A DNA stretch of 64,000 nt from Kineosporia sp. NBRC 101731 (lineage in GTDB: Bacteria; Actinomycetota; Actinomycetes; Actinomycetales; Kineosporiaceae). A program made the translations under genes and the position numbers. The stretch lies in assembly GCF_030269305.1 (NCBI RefSeq), contig NZ_BSTC01000005.1:310001-374000 (forward strand). The letters run 5' to 3'. Each line of letters starts with the position of its first letter. Position 1 is the first letter of the stretch. Positions 18,782-28,666 of this stretch are shown one piece after another. Below the pieces are notes generated by a model. It was not told the DNA's origin. It did not search any database and saw only the letters and a list, made by a program, of their open reading frames with translations.

Positions 18782-21589
18782 GTGGTGCCCGCGATGCTGA
18801 TGGCGGCCGCGGCCGTGGCTGCCGGGGCCGCCTGGACGCATGCCTTCGTGCGTACTCTGCGTCGCCGGCCCGGCCTGCTCACCCCGACGATCGCGATCGG
18901 GGGTCTGTGCTGGGCGCTCGCCTCCGGGGCCGCGCGGCTGCTCGATCCCTCGGCCTCCCTGGCGGCCGGGCAGATCGCCGACTTCCTCATGGTCATCGCG
19001 GCCGGCGGACTGCTCACCGCGACCGCCGGCACGGCCGACCGGATCGTGCCGGTGCGCCGGCCCGGCATCGGGGTCGCCGAGGCCGCGGTGCTGGCGTTCA
19101 GCGCGGCGACACTGGTCTGGCTGGCCGTCGACGCGCCGCTGCGGCTCCCGTCCAGCACCGCGTTCTCGCTCCTGCCCGCCGTGCTCGACCTGATCGCGCT
19201 GCTGACGATCCTGCGGCTGCCCACCCGCACCTCGTCATTGACGTCTCGGGCCGGGTTGATCGGCTACGTCGGGCCGGAGGGCAACCGCACCCCGGGCCGG
19301 TCGTGGGGTCTGCTGGTCACCGCCCTGACCGGCGTGCTCGCCGCCGACCTGCTGCGGGGCACCCGCATCACCGGTGCCGCCATCCCGCAGTGGCCACACG
19401 TGTCCGACGCCGGACTGGTGCCGGTCGTGCTGGTCTCGTGCGGGCTGCTGGTGCTCTACAGCGTCCGGCTGGCCCGGTTCCGCGGTTCGCCCACCCCTGC
19501 CCGGCACGAGAAGTCCGCCGACGACGTCCATTTCCTGCCCCGCCGCCGAGGGCGGGTGGTGCCCTACAGCGTCGCCCTGGCCGCCACGTCCGGCGCCGTG
19601 ATCCAGGCCGCCACGAGCGGCACCGGCCCGATCCCGCTCTTCGGCCTGGGTTGCCTGGGCGTGGCCTTCACGGTCTGGCAGACGTTCCTGCTACTGGAGC
19701 AGGACGAGCTGCTGCGGGGGCAGGTGGAGGCCCGCCGGCAGCTGGGCGCCCTGGTCGAGAACACCAGCGACCTGCTGCTGCGGCTGGACACCAATGGCCG
19801 CATCGTCGCCGTGAACGCCGCTGCCACCCGCCTCCTGCACCGGCCACCCGCGTCCATTGCTCATCGCCCCTTCGAGGAGCTCGCCCGCACCGAGGACCAG
19901 CGCCGGGTGCGTGAGGCGGTGCTGGAGGTGACGCGGGGGCACCGGGACTCCGCACAGATCGAGGTGCGCCTGGCCGCGCCCGCCACCGGCACCGCCCAAC
20001 TGCGGCTGCGGGCCGTGGACGGTGGTGCGGTGGCGAACCTCAACGACGTCACCGACTCGGTGGAGCTGCGACAGCGGCTGGAACGCCTGGCCCGGTTCGA
20101 CCAGATGACCGGCCTGGCCAACCGCAGCCATCTGCTGGACGAGGTGAGCACCTGGCTGGACGCCTCCGACGAGGGCGAGATCGCCGTGCTCTACGCCGAT
20201 CTGGACGGTTTCAAGGCGGTGAACGACCGGTTCGGCCACGCCGCCGGTGACCGGGTGCTGGTCGATGTCGCGGCCCGGCTGGACGCGGTGGCCGGGGGAG
20301 TGGACGCCCGGCGGCGGATCATCTCCCGGGTCGGGGGCGACGAGTTCATCCTGGCGCTGGAGGGCCTCGGGCCGGACACGGCCGCCACCGCCGCGCAGCG
20401 TCTGGTGGAGGCCGTGGCCCCGCCGTTCCGGGTGGTCGGGCGCACCGTGCAACTGGGTCTCAGCGTCGGCGTGGCGCACTGCGACGGCCGTCACGACGTC
20501 TCGGCCTCGACCCTGGTGCATCGGGCCGACCTGGCGATGTACGCGGCCAAGTCGGACGGCCGGGCCCGCTACGAACTCTGGCAGCCCGAGCTGGACGCCC
20601 GGGTGCGCCGACGGGTCGACCTGGCGCTCGGTCTGCGCGAGGCCCTGGAACGCGGTCGTCTCGCCGTGGCCTACCAGCCGATCGTGCGGCTCTCGGACGG
20701 CCGGGTGCAGGGTGTCGAGGCGCTGTTGCGCCTGCCCGCCGATCAAGCCGATCAAGCCGATCAAGCCGATCAGGCCGATCAGGCCGATCAGGCCGATCAA
20801 GCCGATCAGGAAGGCGTCGAGCACAGTCTGGCCGGCCTGGTCAGCCCGGCCGAGCTGGTCGAGGTGGCCGAGGACACCGGCGCGATCACCGAGCTGGGCG
20901 AGTGGGTGCTGCGCCAGGCGGTCACCCAGGCCGCGGGCTGGGCCCGGCAGGGCTATGGGATCTCGGTCAGCGTCAACATGTCCGTGGCCCAGCTGGTCTC
21001 GCCGGCCTTCGTGGAACTGGTCACCGGCATGCTCGAGGCCACCGGTCTGCCCCCGTCGCAGCTGGTGCTCGAGCTGACCGAGAGCCAGCTGGTCGAGCAC
21101 TCCGGCCCGGCGCCGCAGGCTCTGCAGGCGCTGCGCGACGCCGGTATCCGCCTGGCCATCGACGACTTCGGCACCGGCTACTCCTCGCTGTCGTACCTGC
21201 GCCGGATGCCGGTCAGCATGGTCAAGATCGACCGCTCGCTGCTGGCCGGGCTGGGCACCGACCCGCGGGCGGCCGCCCTGCTGGAGGCCGTCGTCGCGAT
21301 GGCCCGGGGACTCGACCTGGCCGTGGTGGCCGAGGGCATGGAAGACCTGGCGACCGCGCGGGCCCTGCGTGACCTCGGGGTGCAGGCGGGCCAGGGGTTC
21401 GCCCTCTCGAAGGCCCTGCCGGCCTCCGAACTGCGGCGCCTGCTGGAGTCCGGCCCGATCGACCTCGAAGACCCGACGGGGCCCGGGGAACTACCGGAAA
21501 AGGGTGCCGGGTCAGGAGCGATCGATCTGCCCGATTCCGCCGCACCTGGTCTGCTGCCCGAGGGGCGGGCGGGCCATCTCAGTCAGTGA
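18782..21589 (+). CDS. Membrane PAS-GGDEF-EAL protein with DQA tandem repeat in the EAL domain
   Basis: The 935-residue protein has N-terminal membrane segments (about 1-310), a PAS domain (LGALVENTSDLLLRLDTNGRIVAVNAAATRLL, about 318-420), GGDEF (RVGGDEFILAL, 518-522) and EAL (VEALLRL, then IDDFGTGYSSLSYLRR, VKIDRSLL, VVAEGMED). Residues 654-676 are an Asp-Gln-Ala repeat inserted right after the EAL strand. The EAL-box tryptophan is replaced by Leu and EGVE reads EGME, so the phosphodiesterase may be weakened. The start is GTG 18782; ATG 18794 is an alternative. It is separated from the ilvB leader by a short gap. Confidence 0.92.
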   Translation: MVPAMLMAAAAVAAGAAWTHAFVRTLRRRPGLLTPTIAIGGLCWALASGAARLLDPSASLAAGQIADFLMVIAAGGLLTATAGTADRIVPVRRPGIGVAEAAVLAFSAATLVWLAVDAPLRLPSSTAFSLLPAVLDLIALLTILRLPTRTSSLTSRAGLIGYVGPEGNRTPGRSWGLLVTALTGVLAADLLRGTRITGAAIPQWPHVSDAGLVPVVLVSCGLLVLYSVRLARFRGSPTPARHEKSADDVHFLPRRRGRVVPYSVALAATSGAVIQAATSGTGPIPLFGLGCLGVAFTVWQTFLLLEQDELLRGQVEARRQLGALVENTSDLLLRLDTNGRIVAVNAAATRLLHRPPASIAHRPFEELARTEDQRRVREAVLEVTRGHRDSAQIEVRLAAPATGTAQLRLRAVDGGAVANLNDVTDSVELRQRLERLARFDQMTGLANRSHLLDEVSTWLDASDEGEIAVLYADLDGFKAVNDRFGHAAGDRVLVDVAARLDAVAGGVDARRRIISRVGGDEFILALEGLGPDTAATAAQRLVEAVAPPFRVVGRTVQLGLSVGVAHCDGRHDVSASTLVHRADLAMYAAKSDGRARYELWQPELDARVRRRVDLALGLREALERGRLAVAYQPIVRLSDGRVQGVEALLRLPADQADQADQADQADQADQADQADQEGVEHSLAGLVSPAELVEVAEDTGAITELGEWVLRQAVTQAAGWARQGYGISVSVNMSVAQLVSPAFVELVTGMLEATGLPPSQLVLELTESQLVEHSGPAPQALQALRDAGIRLAIDDFGTGYSSLSYLRRMPVSMVKIDRSLLAGLGTDPRAAALLEAVVAMARGLDLAVVAEGMEDLATARALRDLGVQAGQGFALSKALPASELRRLLESGPIDLEDPTGPGELPEKGAGSGAIDLPDSAAPGLLPEGRAGHLSQ
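20741..20811 (+). repeat. 9-bp tandem repeat encoding (Asp-Gln-Ala)n
   Basis: Seven full copies and one partial copy of GATCA(A/G)GCC lie in frame within the EAL domain coding region. They differ only at the A/G position, which suggests recent expansion. Changes in copy number would not shift the frame. Confidence 0.97.
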
Positions 21590-21635
21590 GACCAATCGCG
21601 TCCCGATTGACATCCCCGTCATCCGGAGGCAACGT

Positions 21636-21680
21636 GTGAGCGTGCGTAAGACTCTCGTACTTGGACGGCGCGCCCGCTGA
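21636..21680 (+). CDS. ilvB leader peptide
   Basis: A 14-residue open frame, MSVRKTLVLGRRAR, starts at GTG 21636 with GGAGG six bases upstream. It contains Leu-Val-Leu and ends 24 nt before a strong terminator hairpin that precedes ilvB. The arrangement is that of a transcription attenuator sensing charged leucyl- and valyl-tRNA. It is too short for ordinary gene finding; support is from its ribosome site, composition and position. Confidence 0.75.
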   Translation: MSVRKTLVLGRRAR

Positions 21681-21704
21681 GGTCATGAAGACCCGCGAGC
21701 GCGC

Positions 21705-21738
21705 GACCCCTTGTGCCCATTGGGCCGAGGGGTCTTTT
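21705..21738 (+). terminator. Attenuator terminator of ilvBNC
   Basis: GACCCCTTGTGCCCA pairs with TGGGCCGAGGGGTC (small internal mismatch) and is followed by TTTT. It lies between the leader peptide and ilvB, about 90 nt before the ilvB ATG. GC-rich alternating segments (GGCGCGCCCGC, GCGAGCGCGCG) upstream could form the competing structure. Confidence 0.85.
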
Positions 21739-21827
21739 CGTCCCTGCCGACAGTTGTACGCAGTTCACCTGCCGGCATCGAGCAGTCCGATGCATGACAG
21801 TGATCCGACGAGCGAAGGAACCCCCTG

Positions 21828-23639
21828 ATGCCCGGCCAGTCCCACACCGAGCCCTCCGGCGCACCCCGCGCCACCGCCACCCCGGTCGTCGCCGAGCCGA
21901 TGACCGGGGCCCAGAGCCTCGTCCGCTCGCTGGAGTCGGTCGGCGTAGAGACGGTTTTCGGGCTACCGGGTGGGGCGATCCTTCCGCTCTACGACCCGTT
22001 GATGGACTCCACGAAGATCCGCCACATCCTGGTGCGCCACGAGCAGGGCGCCGGGCACGCGGCGGAGGGTTACGCCCAGGCCACCGGCAAGGTCGGGGTC
22101 TGCATGGCCACCTCCGGACCGGGCGCGACCAACCTGGTCACGGCCATCGCGGACGCCTACATGGACTCGATCCCGATGGTGGCCATCACCGGCCAGGTCA
22201 ACAGCAAGCTGATCGGGACCGACGGGTTCCAGGAGGCGGACATCGTCGGCATCACCATGCCGATCACCAAGCACAACATGCTGATCACCGACGCCGCGGA
22301 CATCCCGCGCGCGGTGGCCGAGGCGTTCCACATCGCGGGTACCGGCCGGCCCGGCCCGGTGCTGGTGGACGTGCCCAAGGACATCCTCCAGGCGCAGACC
22401 ACCTTCTCCTGGCCGCCGAAGCTCGACCTGCCCGGCTACCGGGCCGTCACCCGGCCCCACAACAAGCAGATCCGGGAAGCCGCCCGGCTGCTCACCTCCT
22501 CGACCCGCCCGGTGCTCTACGTCGGTGGTGGTGTGCTCAAGGCACACGCCAGCGAGGAGCTGCGCCGGCTCACCGAGGAGTCCGGCGCCCCCGTCGTCAC
22601 CACCCTGATGGCACTGGGCGCGCTGCCCGACTCGCACCAGCAGAACCTGGGCATGCCGGGTATGCACGGCACCGTCGCCGCCGTCACCGCGTTGCAGAAG
22701 GCTGACCTGATCGTCAGCCTGGGCGCGCGTTTCGACGACCGGGTCACCGGCAACCTGGACTCGTTCGCCCCGCACGCCAAGGTCGTGCACGCGGACATCG
22801 ACCCGGCCGAGATCGGCAAGAACCGGCTGGCCGACGTGCCCATCGTGGGTGACGCCAAGGAGGTCATCGCCGAGCTGACGCTGGCCGTCGAGGCGGAGCA
22901 CAAGGCCGGCCACCGGGCCGACCTGACCGCCTGGTGGTCGCAGCTGGACGGCTGGCGCGAGGCCTTCCCGCTGGGGCACGCCCCGGCGCCGGAGGGCGAG
23001 GTCTCACCCCAGCACGTGATCGCCCGGATCGGCGAGATCTCCGGCCCGGAATCGATCTACGTGGCCGGTGTCGGCCAGCACCAGATGTGGGCCTCGCAGT
23101 TCATCAAGTACGAGAACCCGCACACCTGGATCAACTCCGGCGGTGCGGGAACGATGGGCTTCGCCGTGCCCGCGGCGATGGGGGCCAAGGCCGGCCTCCC
23201 GGACACCGTGGTCTGGGCCATCGACGGCGACGGCTGTTTCCAGATGACCAATCAGGAACTGGCCACCTGCGTGATCAACCAGATCCCGATCAAGGTCGCC
23301 GTCATCAACAACTCCAGCCTGGGCATGGTCCGGCAGTGGCAGAACCTGTTCTACGACGGGCGATACTCCAACACCGACCTGCACACCTCGGTCGGCAGCC
23401 GGATCCCCGACTTCGTCAAGCTGGCGGAGGCCTACGGTTGCGTCGGCCTGCGCTGCGAGACGCCGGAAGACGTCGACGCGACGATCAAGAAGGCGATGGA
23501 GATCAACGATGTCCCCGTCATCATCGACTTCGTCGTGCACCGGGACGCGATGGTCTGGCCGATGGTCCCGTCCGGGGTCAGCAACGACCTGATCCAGATC
23601 GCCCGGGACACCCGCCCGGAATTCGACAGCGAAGCCTGA
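21828..23639 (+). CDS. ilvB: Acetolactate synthase large subunit
   Basis: The 603-residue protein is the ThDP- and FAD-dependent catalytic subunit of acetohydroxyacid synthase. The catalytic Glu72 is in [14 protein letters not shown], and the ThDP-binding segment begins at [14 protein letters not shown] and ends at [13 protein letters not shown]. It condenses pyruvate with pyruvate or 2-ketobutyrate. It is the first gene of ilvB-ilvN-ilvC, preceded by a readable attenuator. The ilvN ribosome site (GAGGAC) overlaps its stop codon. Confidence 0.98.
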   Translation: MPGQSHTEPSGAPRATATPVVAEPMTGAQSLVRSLESVGVETVFGLPGGAILPLYDPLMDSTKIRHILVRHEQGAGHAAEGYAQATGKVGVCMATSGPGATNLVTAIADAYMDSIPMVAITGQVNSKLIGTDGFQEADIVGITMPITKHNMLITDAADIPRAVAEAFHIAGTGRPGPVLVDVPKDILQAQTTFSWPPKLDLPGYRAVTRPHNKQIREAARLLTSSTRPVLYVGGGVLKAHASEELRRLTEESGAPVVTTLMALGALPDSHQQNLGMPGMHGTVAAVTALQKADLIVSLGARFDDRVTGNLDSFAPHAKVVHADIDPAEIGKNRLADVPIVGDAKEVIAELTLAVEAEHKAGHRADLTAWWSQLDGWREAFPLGHAPAPEGEVSPQHVIARIGEISGPESIYVAGVGQHQMWASQFIKYENPHTWINSGGAGTMGFAVPAAMGAKAGLPDTVVWAIDGDGCFQMTNQELATCVINQIPIKVAVINNSSLGMVRQWQNLFYDGRYSNTDLHTSVGSRIPDFVKLAEAYGCVGLRCETPEDVDATIKKAMEINDVPVIIDFVVHRDAMVWPMVPSGVSNDLIQIARDTRPEFDSEA

Positions 23640-23650
23640 GGACGACAACA

Positions 23651-25247
<1,597 letters not shown>

Positions 25248-25263
25248 CGCCAGTAGCACCCTT

Positions 25264-25300
25264 GAAAGCCCCCGGCCGCTGAAAAGCCCCGGGGGCTTTC
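25264..25300 (+). terminator. Terminator of ilvBNC
   Basis: GAAAGCCCCCGG (25264-25275) pairs with CCGGGGGCTTTC (25289-25300) around a 13-nt loop, 17 nt after the ilvC stop. It is part of a convergent gap and could also serve the VOC gene on the minus strand. Confidence 0.85.
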
Positions 25301-25327
25301 GCCTGCCCAGAGCCCCAAAAAGCCTTC

Positions 25328-25410
25328 CGTGATCATGCAAAACCTTCCCAGCGTTCTAGAACTTTGTTGCCGAGAGTTCTAGAACTCCGGGGAGGTTTTG
25401 CATGATCACG
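25328..25410. repeat. Palindromic repeat family A, copy 2 (83 bp)
   Basis: The arms are 25328-25363 and 25375-25410, each 36 nt, with the same ends (CGTGATCATGC) and same inner GTTCTAGAAC as copy 1. The length is exactly the same as copy 1, with an 11-nt loop. It lies between the convergent ilvC and VOC genes. Confidence 0.95.
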
Positions 25411-25456
25411 AACAAAAATTGGGGGGGACGCGCGTCCTCATCGAACGCTCGGAGGC

Positions 25457-25840
25457 TCAGGTCAGAGGGGCGTGGAGGTCGATGTGGGTCCCGTCCGGGT
25501 CCTGCACCGTGGCCACCCGCCGGCCCCAGGGGGCGTCGAGGGGTTCGCGGAAGCCGAAACCGTCCTCGTCCAGCCAGGTGTAGAGCTCGTCCAGGTCGGT
25601 GGTCGAGTCACAGCCGACGGCCAGGGTGACGCCGGTGCGGGGGGCGTCCGGGTCGATGTCCCAGTTCAACTCGCGGAACAGCGCCTCGGTGTAGAGCAGC
25701 AGCTTGAAGCCGCCGAGGTCGGCGAGCACGGTTCCCTCGTGCCCGCCGGGCCCGAACGAGGCGCCCAGGCGCTGGTAGAAGGCGGTCGACTTCTGGATGT
25801 CGGCGACGACCACACCGACGGCGTCCATCCTGAATCCCAT
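25457..25840 (-). CDS. VOC-family (glyoxalase/bleomycin resistance-like) protein
   Basis: The 127-residue protein begins [26 protein letters not shown] and ends [17 protein letters not shown], the two ends of a vicinal-oxygen-chelate fold with beta-alpha-beta-beta-beta modules. Such proteins include glyoxalases, dioxygenases and antibiotic-binding proteins, and the substrate cannot be predicted here. The ATG at 25840 is chosen because family similarity starts there; the frame is open to 25972. It is divergent from leuB and convergent with ilvC. Confidence 0.85.
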   Translation of the reverse strand: MGFRMDAVGVVVADIQKSTAFYQRLGASFGPGGHEGTVLADLGGFKLLLYTEALFRELNWDIDPDAPRTGVTLAVGCDSTTDLDELYTWLDEDGFGFREPLDAPWGRRVATVQDPDGTHIDLHAPLT

Positions 25841-25999
25841 GGCGATCACCTTATTGAGATGAGTCGCCCGGGCCAGGCGAAACGCGCCCGGGGCGGGCCG
25901 CGTCCTCCTCTTGGCGCACTCCTGGCGGACCCGAAAAAGCATGTCCACATAGCGAGACCGAGTGACCGCCATCCGGACTCAAGGAGTAACATCCATGTC

Positions 26000-27064
26000 A
26001 TGAGCACCTCGACCGCACCCACATCCGTCCGGCTGGCCGTCATCCCGGGTGATGGAATTGGCCCGGAGGTGGTGAGCGAGGGACTGAAGGTCCTGAACGC
26101 CGCTGTCGGTTCCGAGGTGTCCTTCGAGACCACCGAGTACGACCTCGGTGCTCGCCGTTGGCACCAGAACGGCGAGACACTGCCCGACTCCGTGCTGGCC
26201 GAGATCCGGCAGCACGACGTCATCCTGCTCGGCGCCATCGGTGACCCCGCCGTGCCGAGTGGTGTTCTGGAGCGGGGCCTCCTGCTGCGCCTGCGGTTCG
26301 AACTCGACCACTATGTGAACCTGCGGCCGGCGCGGCTGTACCCGGGCGTCACCTCGCCCCTGGCCCCCCACGTCCTCGAGAACGGGCTCGACTTCGTCGT
26401 GGTCCGCGAGGGCACCGAGGGTCCGTACGTCGGTAACGGCGGCGCGGTGCGCACGGGTACTCCGCACGAGATCGCCACCGAGGTCAGCATCAACACCGCG
26501 TTCGGCATCGAGCGGGTGGTGCGTGACGCGTTCACCCGCGCCGCCGCCCGTCCGCGCCGGCACCTCACCCTGGTGCACAAGCACAACGTGCTCACCCACG
26601 CCGGTCACCTCTGGCGTCGCACGGTGGAAGCGGTCAACGCCGAGTTCCCCGAGGTCACCACCGACTACCTGCACGTCGACGCGGCCACCATCTTCATGGT
26701 GCAGAACCCGGGCCGCTTCGACGTGATCGTCACCGACAACCTCTTCGGTGACATCATCACCGACATCGCGGGCGCCATCGCCGGAGGCATCGGCCTGGCC
26801 GCGTCGGGCAACATCAACCCCGACCGCAGCGCGGCGCCCAGCATGTTCGAGCCCGTCCACGGCTCCGCCCCCGACATCGCCGGTCAGCAGAAGGCCGACC
26901 CCACCGCCACCGTGCTGTCCGTGGCGATGCTGCTGGAGCACCTCGGCCTCGACAAGGCCGCCACCAAGGTCGAGCAGGCAGTCGCCGAAGACCTTGCCGC
27001 ACGCGGTGACCGAGTACGCACCACGTCGGAGATCGGCGAGGCCATCGCCTCGCGTCTCGCCTGA
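26000..27064 (+). CDS. leuB: 3-isopropylmalate dehydrogenase
   Basis: The 354-residue protein oxidatively decarboxylates 3-isopropylmalate (leucine) and, in organisms with CimA, 3-methylmalate (isoleucine). Motifs: [75 protein letters not shown]. The ATG lies 14 nt after AAGGAG (25981-25986), a long spacing; an ATG at 25995 is out of frame and stops immediately. It is monocistronic, with a terminator downstream. Confidence 0.97.
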   Translation: MSTSTAPTSVRLAVIPGDGIGPEVVSEGLKVLNAAVGSEVSFETTEYDLGARRWHQNGETLPDSVLAEIRQHDVILLGAIGDPAVPSGVLERGLLLRLRFELDHYVNLRPARLYPGVTSPLAPHVLENGLDFVVVREGTEGPYVGNGGAVRTGTPHEIATEVSINTAFGIERVVRDAFTRAAARPRRHLTLVHKHNVLTHAGHLWRRTVEAVNAEFPEVTTDYLHVDAATIFMVQNPGRFDVIVTDNLFGDIITDIAGAIAGGIGLAASGNINPDRSAAPSMFEPVHGSAPDIAGQQKADPTATVLSVAMLLEHLGLDKAATKVEQAVAEDLAARGDRVRTTSEIGEAIASRLA

Positions 27065-27077
27065 CCACAGGTCCAGT

Positions 27078-27109
27078 ACGGCCGGTCGGGTGAATCCCCG
27101 ACCGGCCGT
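27078..27109 (+). terminator. Terminator of leuB
   Basis: ACGGCCGGTCGGG and its complement CCCGACCGGCCGT surround a 6-nt loop, beginning 14 nt after the leuB stop. A second, shorter stem (CCGGCCC...GGGCCGG, about 27213-27233) lies just before the ilvE ribosome site. Confidence 0.85.
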
Positions 27110-27251
27110 CCGCATTTTCACGTCCGGACGGTTGCCGCAAGAAAGCCGGCGCCTCCGACGGACACCCCGTCGCGTGCTTTCTCCGCTGCTACCGTCGTCA
27201 ACAGATTCTTTCCGGCCCATTCGCCGGGCCGGTTTGCGAGGGAGTATCGCG

Positions 27252-28421
27252 ATGAACGCCAAGATTCTCGGCACCACCGAAACGCTCGACACCACAGACG
27301 TCGTCGACCCGGCCGGAACATCGGCACAGACGCCGGCGCAGCCGCTGACCTTCACCACCACGCTGAACCCCACGCCCGCCACCCCTGAGCGCCGCGCACA
27401 GATCCACGCCCAGCCGGGTTTCGGCAAGTTCTTCACCGACCACATGGTGTCGATCGACTGGACGCACGGTCAGGGCTGGCACGACGCCGGCCTGATCCCG
27501 TACGGCCCGATCCAGATGGACCCGGCCGCGGCGGTTCTGCACTACGCGCAGGAGATCTTCGAGGGGCTCAAGGCCTACCGTCACGCCGACGGCTCGGTCT
27601 GGTCGTTCCGTCCGGAGGCCAACGCGGCCCGGCTGGCCCGCTCGGCCCGCCGTCTGGCCCTGCCCGAACTGAGCACCGAAGACTTCCTGGCCTCGGTCGA
27701 CCTGCTGGTCAAGACCGACCAGGCCTGGGTGCCCGACCACGAGAGCGGCGAGAGCAGCCTGTACCTGCGGCCGTTCATGTACGCGTCGGAGAGTTTCCTG
27801 GGTGTGCGGCCGAGCAAGACGGTGCGGTACCTGCTGATTGCCTCGCCGGTCGGCCCGTACTTCTCCGGCGGGGTCAAGCCGGTGAGCATCTGGCTCTCGA
27901 GCACGTACACGCGGGCCGCGGCCGGGGGCACGGGCGCGGCCAAGTGCGGCGGCAACTACGCGGCCGGTCTGGCGGCCCAGCTCGAGGCCGAGGCGCACGG
28001 CTGTGAGCAGGTCTGCTTCCTCGACGCGGCCGAGCACAAGTGGGTCGAGGAACTCGGCGGCATGAACATCTACTTCGTGACGAAAGACGGCACGCTGGTC
28101 ACGCCGACCGTCTCCGGCACGATCCTCGAGGGCATCACCCGCTCGTCCATCCTCACCCTGGCCGGCGAGCTCGGCCTGAAGGTCGAGGAGCGCCCGATCA
28201 GCATCGACGAGTGGCGGGCGGGCGTGGCCTCGGGCGAGATCACCGAGGTCTTCGCCTGCGGCACGGCCGCTGTCATCACCCCGCTGGGCGCTCTGGCCTG
28301 GGAGGGCGGCGAACTCGAGATCCCGACCGGTGAGGTCGCGATGAAGATCCGCCAGTCCCTGCTCGACGTCCAGTACGGCCGGGCCGAAGACACCCACGGC
28401 TGGATGCGCCGACTGGCCTGA
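27252..28421 (+). CDS. ilvE: Branched-chain amino acid aminotransferase
   Basis: The 389-residue protein is a fold-type IV, class II branched-chain aminotransferase that makes Val, Ile and Leu from their 2-keto acids with glutamate. The PLP lysine is in [15 protein letters not shown], and [18 protein letters not shown] is the C-terminal phosphate/substrate loop. The start is ATG 27252 with GAGGGAG 7 nt upstream. The first 30 residues are a Thr/Pro-rich extension before the family begins. A family-B hairpin follows the stop. Confidence 0.97.
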   Translation: MNAKILGTTETLDTTDVVDPAGTSAQTPAQPLTFTTTLNPTPATPERRAQIHAQPGFGKFFTDHMVSIDWTHGQGWHDAGLIPYGPIQMDPAAAVLHYAQEIFEGLKAYRHADGSVWSFRPEANAARLARSARRLALPELSTEDFLASVDLLVKTDQAWVPDHESGESSLYLRPFMYASESFLGVRPSKTVRYLLIASPVGPYFSGGVKPVSIWLSSTYTRAAAGGTGAAKCGGNYAAGLAAQLEAEAHGCEQVCFLDAAEHKWVEELGGMNIYFVTKDGTLVTPTVSGTILEGITRSSILTLAGELGLKVEERPISIDEWRAGVASGEITEVFACGTAAVITPLGALAWEGGELEIPTGEVAMKIRQSLLDVQYGRAEDTHGWMRRLA

Positions 28422-28430
28422 CTTTTCGGG

Positions 28431-28477
28431 AATTGAGGACGAGGCGGGCACCCCGGGTGCCCACCTCGTCCTCAATT
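28431..28477 (+). terminator. Family B hairpin at the ilvE 3' end
   Basis: AATTGAGGACGAGGCGGGCA (28431 on) continues to a 23-nt arm that pairs with 28455-28477 with one mismatch and a 1-nt loop. It begins 9 nt after the ilvE stop. The GAGGACG core is shared with hairpins at 30257 and 33210 and with partial copies near 43535 and 63800. Confidence 0.9.
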
Positions 28478-28529
28478 CGGAGAGGTTCCCGGACCGTTCA
28501 CCGCCAGGTGTGGCAGAATCGGCGTCACC

Positions 28530-28577
28530 ATGTACAGCACCAGCGTGATTATTCGCAGGCGCGTCGACACCGCCTAA
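28530..28577 (+). CDS. cimA leader peptide
   Basis: A 15-residue frame, MYSTSVIIRRRVDTA, starts at ATG 28530. Val-Ile-Ile is followed by codons that form the left arm of a GCGCGTCGAC/GTCGACGCGC pause hairpin. A terminator with six Ts follows, then cimA. This is a textbook-like attenuator tuned to isoleucyl- and valyl-tRNA, the end products relevant to citramalate synthase. No strong ribosome site is seen before the ATG. Confidence 0.75.
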   Translation: MYSTSVIIRRRVDTA

Positions 28578-28604
28578 GGCTCCCCAGGGCACCGTCGACG
28601 CGCA

Positions 28605-28634
28605 GACCTCTCGCATCCGCGAGGGGTCTTTTTT
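28605..28634 (+). terminator. Attenuator terminator of cimA
   Basis: GACCTCTCGC and GCGAGGGGTC form a 10-bp stem (one G-U) with a 4-nt loop, followed immediately by TTTTTT. It lies 32 nt before the cimA ATG. Confidence 0.9.
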
Positions 28635-28666
28635 CATGCCAGCCCCACGACCAGAGGCGATCAACG

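Noticed and set aside
20741-20811. Short regular repeats as a possible CRISPR array
   Set aside because: The units are 9 bp, directly adjacent with no spacers, and in frame within an EAL domain gene.
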